A DNA stretch of 40,510 bases. It comes from Bacteroidales bacterium (GTDB lineage: Bacteria; Bacteroidota; Bacteroidia; Bacteroidales; PWNQ01). Location of the stretch: the NCBI GenBank assembly GCA_003557725.1, contig PWNQ01000120.1, positions 1 to 40,510 of the forward strand, read 5' to 3'. Each line of letters starts with the position of its first letter. Within the stretch, counting starts at the first letter, position 1. The position numbers and the translations under genes are program-made. Shown here one piece after another: positions 25,812-32,970 of the stretch. The notes below the pieces were generated by a model. That model was not told the DNA's origin. It saw only the letters and a list, made by a program, of their open reading frames with translations, and made no database searches.

Positions 25812-27047
25812 TTATTCAAATTCTTCCCGTAATATCCTCACCACCTCATTAACGGTTTCTTCTTCCAGGTCGGTGCGTTTTACCAGGTCATTCACATCAT
25901 AGTCCAAAACCATTTTGGCTGTATCGCAGCCAATATTTTTAAATTCATCAATAATCCACTGGTCTATTTCATCGGAAAACTCCTGGAGGTCTACATCTTC
26001 AGCGTCTTCTTCCGTATCCCGGAACACATCGATTTCATATCCGGTAAGTTTGCCGGCCAGTTTGATGTTGTGTCCTCCTTTTCCAATGGCCAGGGATACC
26101 TGGTCGGGCTTGAGGTAGACCTATGCCTGCTTATTATCCTCATCCAGTTTGATGTTTGTGGTTTTAGCAGGGCTTAAGGCCCTTTGGATAAACAGTTTTA
26201 TATTATCGGTATAATTGATAACGTCTATATTTTCATTCTGAAGTTCTCTCACGATGCCATGGATCCTTGATCCTTTCATTCCCACGCATGCGCCCACCGG
26301 GTCTACTCTTTCATCATAGGATTCCACTGCGATCTTCGCCCTTTCTCCCGGTTCACGTACGATTTTTTTAATGGTGATAAGCCCGTCGTAAACTTCCGGC
26401 ACTTCCTGTTCAAAAAGCCGCTCCAGAAATACCGGGGAGGTGCGGGAAATAAGAATGGTAGGCGTGGTGTTGCGCATTTCTACTTTGAGTACTACGGCCC
26501 GGATGGTGTCGCCTTTGCGGTAAAAATCTGAAGGGATTTGCTCTGAGCGGGGCAAGATCAACTCAATGCCCTCGTCGTCCAGGATCAGTATCTCCCGCTT
26601 CCAAACCTGATAAACTTCTCCCGAGATGATCTCTCCGATCCGGTCACGGTACTTCCGGTAGTCGCTGTCCTTTTCATATTCCTGCACTTTGGAAATGAGG
26701 TTTTGGCGGATAGCTAAAATATCCCTGCGTCCAAAATCCAAAATACGAAGCTCGGTGGACACCTCTTCTCCGATCTCAAAATCCGGCTCGATCTTGATCG
26801 CATCCGAGTAACCAATTTGGCTGTTCTCATCTTCTACAGCACCGTCTTCAACGATCTCGCGGTTCTGCCATATCTCCAGGTCTCCCTTGTCTATATTTAC
26901 AATGATGTCAAAGTTCTCATCCGTACCATAGATCTTGGTGATCTGGTGGCGGAAAACGTCCTCAAGGATACGCATCAGCGTGGCTCGGTCAATATTCTTA
27001 AAATCCTTAAACTCGGAGAATGATTCAACAAGATTAATGTTTTCCAT
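25812..27047 (-). pseudogene. nusA: nusA interrupted by an in-frame amber codon
   Basis: Transcription elongation/termination factor NusA. The frame from the ATG at 27047 to the TAA at 25812-25814 codes for 411 positions plus stop, a normal length, but codon 309 is TAG (26121-26123). Upstream are the N-terminal RNA-polymerase domain, the S1 domain (about 130-200; EIISGEVYQVWKREI) and KH1 (ending near VGACVGMKGSRIHGIV and NYTDNIKLFIQRAL). Immediately after the TAG the frame continues with VYLKPDQVSLAIGKGGHNIK, the start and GxxG loop of KH2, and a normal acidic C-terminus. No frameshift is present. A 308-residue product would lack KH2. A GTG at 26027 could restart a 71-residue tail. Because NusA is usually essential, a single-base sequencing error, a strain variant, or readthrough must be considered. 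Confidence 0.9.
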
Positions 27048-27071
27048 GATTTCAGGTTGTTAATCAGGTAA

Positions 27072-27530
27072 CTAAAACTTAAGTCCCGGTTTTATTTCTT
27101 TAATTTCTGAAAAAGAAATACTTAAAGGTTCCCCCTCTTTGGGCTTCTGTCCCTTTTTTTTAGCCTTAATAATGGGCTGCAATATAACACTTTCTTTTTC
27201 AATATTTAATAATGTTCCCTCTTTTTTAAGGTCTTCATTAGTTGTTATCTCCACAGGACGGCCCGCGTATTTTTTATACTGACGGGGTGTAACCAGCGGC
27301 AAATCAGCCGCGTAGGAGCTCACCTCCAGGGAGAAATCCTCCCGGTCACGGTCCAGCGAGCCCTCCAGAAATCGGTGAATATCCGTAATGGTATCAATCC
27401 CTACTCCCGTGTCCCCGTCCAGAATAACCACAATGGCATTGTCTTCACTGACGGTGAGGCCCATCAAAAAATAGGAAGTCCCTGACAAATGCCGGGTGAT
27501 CAAATCCTCCAAATGCGATGTTGAAATCAT
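27072..27530 (-). CDS. rimP: Ribosome maturation factor RimP
   Basis: From the ATG at 27530 the protein has 152 residues, the normal RimP length. The N-terminal alpha/beta domain contains AIVVILDGDTGVGIDTITDIHRFLE, and the C-terminal SH3-like domain contains KKYAGRPVEITTNEDLKKEGTLL. It helps assemble the 30S subunit. A longer frame that runs through the tRNA-Gln gene is an artefact. An AGGA five to eight bases ahead of the ATG supports this start. It is the first protein gene of the rimP-nusA-infB operon, 24 bases before nusA, and it ends in TAG. Confidence 0.93.
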   Translation of the reverse strand: MISTSHLEDLITRHLSGTSYFLMGLTVSEDNAIVVILDGDTGVGIDTITDIHRFLEGSLDRDREDFSLEVSSYAADLPLVTPRQYKKYAGRPVEITTNEDLKKEGTLLNIEKESVILQPIIKAKKKGQKPKEGEPLSISFSEIKEIKPGLKF

Positions 27531-27544
27531 AATACTTCCTTTCA

Positions 27545-27575
27545 AATACAAAGAAAGGGGACAAACCGTCCCCTT
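27545..27575 (-). terminator. Hairpin with T-rich tail just ahead of rimP (possible attenuator)
   Basis: On the minus strand a perfect 8-base stem (27575-27568 with 27562-27555) has a 5-base loop and is followed by a T-rich stretch. It ends about 15-25 bases ahead of the rimP ATG. It could stop transcripts coming from the tRNA-Gln promoter before they enter rimP-nusA-infB, or serve as a regulatory hairpin. Confidence 0.55.
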
Positions 27576-27621
27576 CAGCTTCTTTCCAAATCCCTGTTCC
27601 TCAACGGACCATCCGTCTACG

Positions 27622-27649
27622 AAAAAATCTCTCGGTTGGGAGAGATTTT
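27622..27649 (-). terminator. Intrinsic terminator of tRNA-Gln
   Basis: A perfect 10-base stem (27649-27640 with 27633-27624) and a 6-base loop end in a T run on the minus strand, 5 bases after the tRNA 3' end. Confidence 0.75.
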
Positions 27650-27653
27650 CTTG

Positions 27654-27726
27654 CTGTCCGACCAGGGCTCGAACCTGGACTCTTCTGGACCAAAACCAGA
27701 CGTGTTGCCAATTACACCATCGGACA
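27654..27726 (-). tRNA. tRNA-Gln (anticodon TTG)
   Basis: All four arms can be drawn. The acceptor stem is TGTCCGA/TCGGACA with G at position 73. The anticodon stem TCTGG/CCAGA has the loop TTTTGGT, giving anticodon TTG. The T arm is CCAGG-TTCGAGC-CCTGG. The CCA end is not encoded. It heads the rimP-nusA-infB region, separated from rimP by two hairpins. Confidence 0.95.
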
Positions 27727-27743
27727 ATCTCGTTATCGGGGTG

Positions 27744-27751
27744 CAAATATA
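27744..27751 (-). promoter_or_regulatory. Putative -7 box of tRNA-Gln
   Basis: TATATTTG on the minus strand, 17 bases ahead of the mature tRNA 5' end. A GTTG (three of four bases of TTTG) lies 18 bases upstream. An A/T homopolymer tract at about 27783-27800 lies further upstream. Confidence 0.55.
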
Positions 27752-27945
27752 CACAAAAATATCTTTTCGCAACCCCGGAAAGAAAATTTTTTTTTTTTTG
27801 CCAAAAATAATCTGTAAAATTAACGAAAGTGCCTGATAAACAAGAAAGAAAATATCGGGTTAAAAGTTTATGGGTTTTCATCATGCTCATAATGGAAAGC
27901 ATCTACTGGGAGAATATAATTTTCTTTATTTTCGTATCCTGAATT

Positions 27946-27953
27946 ATTTTTGT
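27946..27953 (+). promoter_or_regulatory. Putative -7 box of the DUF2723 gene
   Basis: TATTTTTG fits TAnnTTTG and lies 18 bases ahead of the ATG at 27972. The upstream box is degenerate. Confidence 0.45.
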
Positions 27954-27971
27954 CACATAAAATAATAACCG

Positions 27972-30900
27972 ATGGATTATCAAAGACTTAACACTTTTAT
28001 TGGCTGGGGTGTGTTTTTGTTTGCAGCCTTTGTTTTCATTTCTACCATGGAGCCCACGGCAAGTTTCTGGGATGCCAGTGAGCGTATTGCAAAGGCTTAC
28101 AAGCTTCAGGTTGGCCATCCGCCGGGTGCCCCCCTGTTTCAAATGCTGGGCCGGTTTTTCTCTTTATTTGCCCTTGGGGAGGTCAGCAAAGTGGCTTTCT
28201 TTATAAATCTTTTGTCGGCCCTGGCCAGTAGCTTTACCGTTATGTTCCTGTTCTGGATCATAACTTACTTTGGGGAAAAGATCGTACGTAACTATTACAA
28301 AACAGAAATTGGCAGTGCCGAGAAATTTATGATCTTTGGCAGCGGTATCGTTGGAGCTCTGGCCTTCACATTTACTGATTCTTTCTGGTTTGTATCCGTC
28401 GAGGCGGAGGTGTACGCCTTATCCACCTTTTTTACCGCCTTAATTTTCTGGATAATTACCAAGTGGGATAAGAACGCGGAGGATCCTTTTTCTTACCGGT
28501 ACCTTATATTAATTAGCTATCTGATCGGATTATCTATAGGTGTCCACCTGCTTAACCTCTTGGCCATACCCGCCATTGTGTTTGTCTTTTATTACCGTAA
28601 GTACCAACCTTCCACCAAAGGCCTTGTAAAGGCAGGGGCGGTAGCCGTACTTTTGCTGGGACTTATAATGAGCATTATCATTCCCGGTACGGTGCAGCTT
28701 GCCGGATGGTTTGATTACTTTTTTGTGAACAGCATGGGCTTCCCCTTTAATACGGGTGCCGTTATCTTCTTTCTATCGCTTATCGCGCTGATTGTATACG
28801 GGTTATATTATACCCGGAAGCACAAAAAAGTGGTGCTTAACACCATTATATTAGGGTTTACTTTTTTGATGATTGGCTACACTTCTTTTGCCATGATCAT
28901 TATCCGGTCCAATGCCAATCCGCCTATGGACCAGAACAACCCGGAGACCTTTCTCCAGTTGCTCTCTTATATCAACCGGGAGCAATATGGTGACTGGCCC
29001 ATAGCTTACGGGTCCTATTATAATGCTCCACAGGTGGCGGAGGCGGAAGATGGTCCCTCCACCTACGGACGGTATTATATGGTTATGGATGGAAAACGGG
29101 ATGTGAAAGAGTTTTTCTATAAAAAACGTGCCCAGGAGTATGTGGAGGAGTCTGGAAGGGACTATTCCATCAAGCATCGTTATGTAAAGATCAAAGACGG
29201 GGCGGGGACGATCCCCGGGTATGATGATCGCTTTAAGACCATATTCCCCAGGATGTGGAGTAAAAGCCGGCAACAGCATGGGCGGGGTTATGAGCGGTGG
29301 TCAGGCTTTGACGGAACCAACGGCATCCCCATATCCGTAACTCACCCCGGCGGGGAGCGGGAGGTGGTGAACAAACCCCGATTCTTCCAGCATAATATTC
29401 GCTTCTTTTTGTCGCACCAGCTGGGACATATGTACTTCCGGTATTTTATGTGGAACTTTGCCGGAAGGCAGAACGATATCCAGGGACATGGAGGGCCGCT
29501 TAATGGAAACTGGATATCCGGTATCCCCTTTGTAGATAATATCCGGGGAAATGTGGGGCCCATGAACAACTTGCCCGCACATATGGAGGCAAATAATGCT
29601 AAAAACAAGTTTTATATGTTGCCTCTATTACTGGGGCTTATCGGGTTCTTTTTTCAACTTAACGTGGATAAAAGGAACACCTTTATCGTGGCCTTGTTGT
29701 TTCTGTTTACCGGGGCAGCCATTATTGTGTACCTTAATCAATATCCCTATCAGCCCAGGGAGCGGGATTACTCCTATGCTGCTTCATTTATGGCGTTTTC
29801 CATATGGATAGGGCTTGGGGTGATGGCCCTGGCCCGAAGTCTCAGCCGGATTATGTCCCTGAAGGGGGGGGCTATTCTGGCTACCGCAGTATCCCTATTA
29901 GCGGTTCCGGGATTGCTGGCATCTCAGGGCTGGGACGACCATGACCGGTCTAGCAGGTATACGGCCAGAGCAATGGCCAAAAATTACCTTAACTCATGCG
30001 CCGAAAATGCCATACTATTCACCAACGGCGATAACGATACCTTCCCGCTGTGGTACCTGCAGGAAGTGGAAGGAATACGAACCGACGTGAGGGTGGTGAA
30101 CCTGAGCCTGCTCAATACCAGCTGGTATGTTGATCAGATGACACGACAGGCGTACGAGTCAGACCCCCTGCCCTTCTCCATGGAGCACCACCAGTACCGG
30201 GATGGAACCAGAGACTACGTGTTTTTCTACGAACAGGATGAAGGTCAAACAAGGCACTGGGAATTGAAAAATATTATGGACTTTGTGGGCAGTGACGACC
30301 CGAATACCAAGCTGAGAACACGGGCTGGAATGGTCGATTATTTCCCCACCAGACGATTCAAGATCACTGTAGACCGTGATCAGGTGCTAAATAATAATGT
30401 GGTGCGGGAACAGGACCATGACCTGATCGTGGATGAGGTCACCTGGAGAGCCGGAGGTAACGGCGTTATGAAAAACCAGATGATGCAGCTGGCCCTGCTG
30501 GCTAATTTTAACTGGGAAAGACCCATTTACTTTGCTATTACCACCGGAAGCGGGGCCTATATCAACCTGGAAGACTACTTCCAGCTGGAAGGGTTTGCAT
30601 ACCGGTTGGTGCCCATTAAACACCAGTCAAGGGACGGAATGCCCGGAAGGATCGCTACAGACATAATGTATGATAACATTATGAACAAATTTGAATGGGG
30701 AAACATGGGTAAAGAGGGAGTCTTCCTGGATGAAACCAACAGAAGGATGACCATGAACCTGAGAAGCAACTTCGGCAGGCTGGCAAATAAACTTATCGAA
30801 GAGGGCCAAGTGGATAAAGCCAAAAAAGTGGCGGATAAATGCCTGGAGGTTATCCCTGACAGTAAAATTCCCTACGACTATTTTATTATTCCGGTGGTGG

Positions 30901-31298
30901 AAGCATACTATAATATGGGGGAGATCCAGCAGGCCGACCAAATCATGGAAAGGCTTTTGGACATTTACAGCAATGACCTGGACTATTATTTTGACCTCCC
31001 CGACAGGTTGAAAAACCGCATAACCCGGGAAATGGATATGAGCATGACGGTGTTGAACCATATGGTACAGGTGCTCCGGCAGCATGAGCGTGAGGAGCTG
31101 TTGAAGGAAGCAGAAATTGAATTCGAGCACTTTTATCAGCTTTACGCCACCTTTAAAAATCCAGGCATGATGCAGCAACAACAGCAGCAGCAGTTGCTGC
31201 AACAACAGCAGCAACAACAGCAACAGTTGCAGTTGCAGCAACAACAGCAGGCTGAACAACAGCAGCAGGAGGTTCCGGAAGGTGCCGAACAGCAATAG
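27972..31298 (+). CDS. DUF2723 integral membrane protein (O-mannosyltransferase-like) with polyglutamine tail
   Basis: The product is 1108 residues. The N-terminal DUF2723 domain has the typical start (IGWGVFLFAAFVFISTMEPT, then FWDASERI and VGHPPGAPLFQMLGRFF) and about a dozen membrane helices to residue 660. A soluble part follows, with a conserved segment (AILFTNGDNDTFPLWYLQEVEGI) and a TPR-like helical region at about 930-1050. DUF2723 proteins are related to GT-C glycosyltransferases and have been linked to protein O-glycosylation in Bacteroidota. The acceptor is not known here. The final 41 codons contain 28 glutamines in runs of 7, 9, 5 and 4. The ATG at 27972 follows a promoter box. 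Confidence 0.9.
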   Translation: MDYQRLNTFIGWGVFLFAAFVFISTMEPTASFWDASERIAKAYKLQVGHPPGAPLFQMLGRFFSLFALGEVSKVAFFINLLSALASSFTVMFLFWIITYFGEKIVRNYYKTEIGSAEKFMIFGSGIVGALAFTFTDSFWFVSVEAEVYALSTFFTALIFWIITKWDKNAEDPFSYRYLILISYLIGLSIGVHLLNLLAIPAIVFVFYYRKYQPSTKGLVKAGAVAVLLLGLIMSIIIPGTVQLAGWFDYFFVNSMGFPFNTGAVIFFLSLIALIVYGLYYTRKHKKVVLNTIILGFTFLMIGYTSFAMIIIRSNANPPMDQNNPETFLQLLSYINREQYGDWPIAYGSYYNAPQVAEAEDGPSTYGRYYMVMDGKRDVKEFFYKKRAQEYVEESGRDYSIKHRYVKIKDGAGTIPGYDDRFKTIFPRMWSKSRQQHGRGYERWSGFDGTNGIPISVTHPGGEREVVNKPRFFQHNIRFFLSHQLGHMYFRYFMWNFAGRQNDIQGHGGPLNGNWISGIPFVDNIRGNVGPMNNLPAHMEANNAKNKFYMLPLLLGLIGFFFQLNVDKRNTFIVALLFLFTGAAIIVYLNQYPYQPRERDYSYAASFMAFSIWIGLGVMALARSLSRIMSLKGGAILATAVSLLAVPGLLASQGWDDHDRSSRYTARAMAKNYLNSCAENAILFTNGDNDTFPLWYLQEVEGIRTDVRVVNLSLLNTSWYVDQMTRQAYESDPLPFSMEHHQYRDGTRDYVFFYEQDEGQTRHWELKNIMDFVGSDDPNTKLRTRAGMVDYFPTRRFKITVDRDQVLNNNVVREQDHDLIVDEVTWRAGGNGVMKNQMMQLALLANFNWERPIYFAITTGSGAYINLEDYFQLEGFAYRLVPIKHQSRDGMPGRIATDIMYDNIMNKFEWGNMGKEGVFLDETNRRMTMNLRSNFGRLANKLIEEGQVDKAKKVADKCLEVIPDSKIPYDYFIIPVVEAYYNMGEIQQADQIMERLLDIYSNDLDYYFDLPDRLKNRITREMDMSMTVLNHMVQVLRQHEREELLKEAEIEFEHFYQLYATFKNPGMMQQQQQQQLLQQQQQQQQQLQLQQQQQAEQQQQEVPEGAEQQ
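31173..31295 (+). repeat. CAG/CAA low-complexity tract encoding polyglutamine
   Basis: A 123-base run made almost only of CAG and CAA codons, with a few CTG/TTG (Leu) interruptions. It lies in frame at the 3' end of the DUF2723 gene. The mixture of codons shows that it is maintained as protein sequence rather than as a pure trinucleotide repeat. Antisense frames give long Leu, Cys or Ala runs that are shadows. Confidence 0.9.
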
Positions 31299-31347
31299 GC
31301 TGCCTGCGGAATGATGCCTGGCGAATACAGCGCCAAATGTGCTTTTG

Positions 31348-31381
31348 CCGGCAGCAGAAAATAAGCTCTTTCTGCTGCCGG
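31348..31381. other. Strong intergenic hairpin between DUF2723 and deacetylase genes
   Basis: A perfect 13-base GC-rich stem (31348-31360 with 31369-31381) with an 8-base loop. TTTT before it can pair with AAAA after it, extending the stem. There is no T run downstream on either strand, so it is not a typical terminator. It may stabilise the upstream mRNA or reduce read-through. Confidence 0.6.
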
Positions 31382-31418
31382 TGAAAAAACACAAAAATGC
31401 AGCAAACCAATCAATTAT

Positions 31419-32030
31419 ATGAAGCTGGTAAAAACCCCCGGCCTGGTTCGCCGGCTCTTCCCCAGGCAAACCACCGGACCAGTACCCCCCGGAAAACCCA
31501 CACTGTACCTCACTTTTGATGACGGCCCGGTGCCCGGGATTACACGGGACGTGATCCATGTCCTCAAAGAGAAAAATGTGAAAGCCACCTTTTTCTGCGT
31601 AGGGCAAAACATGGAAAAATACCCGGAAATATTTCAGCAAATTATTAGCAACAACCATAGCGTGGGAAATCACACCTATAGCCACCTCAATGGGTGGAAA
31701 ACACCTGCCCGAAAATACTTCCGGGATGCCCAAAAGTTCCGGGAACTGCATCATACACGCCTTTTCAGACCGCCCTACGGAAGAATATCCGTTAAACAAT
31801 GGCTCGCCTTGCGGAAAGAATTCCATATCGTTTTCTGGTCAATACTAAGCCGTGACTTTGACCCCCGCGTCACTCCACAAAAATGCTTCGAGAATGTGGC
31901 CTCACACCTCCATAACGGAGCCATAATTGTGTTTCATGATAACCAAAAAGCAACTAAGCAGGTGCAGTATGCACTCCCACGGATTATTGACAATGCCAGG
32001 GAAAAGGGGTATCAGTTTATGGCTCTTTGA
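31419..32030 (+). CDS. NodB-type polysaccharide deacetylase
   Basis: The product is 203 residues and consists of one NodB homology domain. Motif 1 is TFDDGPVPG (catalytic base Asp and metal Asp, about 29-37), motif 2 is VGNHTYSHLN (metal His pair, about 87-96), motif 3 is FRPPYGR (about 117), and a C-terminal GAIIVFHDN supplies the catalytic His. The family removes N- or O-acetyl groups from peptidoglycan, chitin-like or other polysaccharides. The substrate is not predictable. No signal peptide is evident at the chosen ATG. The first 20 residues are basic. Confidence 0.9.
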   Translation: MKLVKTPGLVRRLFPRQTTGPVPPGKPTLYLTFDDGPVPGITRDVIHVLKEKNVKATFFCVGQNMEKYPEIFQQIISNNHSVGNHTYSHLNGWKTPARKYFRDAQKFRELHHTRLFRPPYGRISVKQWLALRKEFHIVFWSILSRDFDPRVTPQKCFENVASHLHNGAIIVFHDNQKATKQVQYALPRIIDNAREKGYQFMAL

Positions 32031-32049
32031 TTTTTTTTACTTTTTTTAT

Positions 32050-32080
32050 TTTGATATTACATAGTTATTCTTTATCTTTG
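32050..32080 (+). promoter_or_regulatory. Promoter of ssb (TTTG-N19-TATCTTTG)
   Basis: TTTG at 32050-32053, exactly 19 bases, then TATCTTTG at 32073-32080. This is a full match to the Bacteroidota promoter, 39 bases ahead of the ssb ATG. Confidence 0.75.
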
Positions 32081-32119
32081 ATGTAACTCAACAAATTATT
32101 AACCTTAAAACATGTAATT

Positions 32120-32554
32120 ATGGAAGGAGTGAACAAAGCAATTTTAGTAGGAAACCTGGGCAGAGACCCGGAGACCAGGACCCTGGAGGGAGGCACCAAG
32201 GTGAGCCGCTTCCCCATGGCCACTACGGAAAGCTACAAAAACCGTGACGGCGAGAAAGTGTCTAAAACGGAATGGCATTTTGTGGTGGTTTGGCGAGGAC
32301 TGGCAGAAGTGGTGGAAAGATACCTGAAAAAAGGTAATCAAGTGTACGTGGAAGGGCGTATCCAGACGCGAAAATGGCAGGATAAGGATGGGAACGACCG
32401 CTATACCACGGAGGTGGTTGCCAACCAGCTCACCATGCTGGGAGGCGCGCCCAAAGCGGATGCACAGCAGGAACAAGAGCCGGCACAAAGCGAAGCCGCT
32501 AATGTGCAAGAACCCCCAATGAACGAAAAGGAGGAAGATGACCTGCCCTTCTGA
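32120..32554 (+). CDS. ssb: Single-stranded DNA-binding protein
   Basis: The product is 144 residues. The OB fold covers residues 1-105 with family signatures VNKAILVGNLGRDPETR, WHFVVVWRGLAEVVERYLKKG and GNQVYVEGRIQTRKW. A flexible Glu/Gln/Ala-rich linker follows, and the protein ends in the acidic tip EEDDLPF, which recruits repair and replication proteins. Its own promoter precedes it and an intrinsic terminator follows, so it is probably a single-gene unit. Confidence 0.97.
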   Translation: MEGVNKAILVGNLGRDPETRTLEGGTKVSRFPMATTESYKNRDGEKVSKTEWHFVVVWRGLAEVVERYLKKGNQVYVEGRIQTRKWQDKDGNDRYTTEVVANQLTMLGGAPKADAQQEQEPAQSEAANVQEPPMNEKEEDDLPF

Positions 32555-32587
32555 TTCAATGGATATGCTATAATGGCATGAAAAACT

Positions 32588-32626
32588 AAAAGGCGCAACC
32601 TTGCTACGGGGGAGCGCCTTTTTTTA
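32588..32626 (+). terminator. Intrinsic terminator of ssb
   Basis: AAAAGGCGC (32588-32596) pairs with GCGCCTTTT (from 32614) and is followed by a T run, about 35 bases after the ssb stop. Confidence 0.85.
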
Positions 32627-32693
32627 TGCCTGCTCATCAGTTTTGCAAGTCAGGGAAGCCTTTTGTTGCAGAGGAACAGCTCCCTTAAAACAG

Positions 32694-32735
32694 GTATTCC
32701 GGTGATCAGTTGCCCGGTCACCGGAATACTTTTTG
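32694..32735. terminator. Hairpin downstream of tRNA-CAT
   Basis: A perfect 12-base stem (32694-32705 with 32718-32729) with a 12-base loop. On the plus strand it is followed by TTTTTGTT. On the minus strand, where it lies 15 bases after the tRNA, the tail is a weaker CTGTTTTAA. It probably terminates the tRNA transcript and may also be a second stop for ssb. Confidence 0.65.
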
Positions 32736-32744
32736 TTATATACG

Positions 32745-32818
32745 TGGGCCCACCTGGACTTGAACCAGGGACCACTTGATTATGAGTCAAGTGCTCTAAC
32801 CAACTGAGCTATAGGCCC
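32745..32818 (-). tRNA. tRNA with CAT anticodon, probably tRNA-Ile2 (lysidine type)
   Basis: Acceptor stem GGGCCTA/TGGGCCC (one G-U), D arm AGCTC-AGTTGGTTA-GAGC, anticodon stem ACTTG/CAAGT with loop ACTCATAAT (anticodon CAT), and T arm CCTGG-TTCAAGT-CCAGG. The discriminator is A and CCA is not encoded. The GACTCATAATC anticodon region is like that of tRNA-Ile whose C34 is changed to lysidine by TilS. Elongator tRNA-Met cannot be ruled out by eye. Confidence 0.9.
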
Positions 32819-32875
32819 TAAGATGGGTAATGGTGCGGCTTTTGAGCCAATACCCTGCTCCATCAGAAACGGTTG

Positions 32876-32883
32876 CAAAAATA
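32876..32883 (-). promoter_or_regulatory. Putative -7 box of the CAT-anticodon tRNA
   Basis: TATTTTTG on the minus strand, about 58 bases ahead of the mature 5' end, with a partial TTGG box about 18 bases upstream. Confidence 0.4.
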
Positions 32884-32970
32884 GTTAAAATTGTTTTACC
32901 AATGTGTTTTTGCACCGGAAAAAAAGGCAGGGCAATATCTGGCCGGCCCACAGGGGCAGGATTGCTTCTG

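Noticed and set aside
26121-26123. General reassignment of TAG to an amino acid (for example pyrrolysine)
   Set aside because: TAG is the natural stop of rimP, the polyprenyl synthase, DUF2723, the S9 peptidase and the first gene of the window.
27531-27902. N-terminal extension of the rimP frame to a 276-residue protein
   Set aside because: The extra part reads through the tRNA-Gln gene and two hairpins. RimP has its normal length from the ATG at 27530.
30627-31826. Long minus-strand frame across the DUF2723 tail and deacetylase
   Set aside because: It is an antisense shadow; the CAG/CAA tract produces an artificial poly-Leu stretch.
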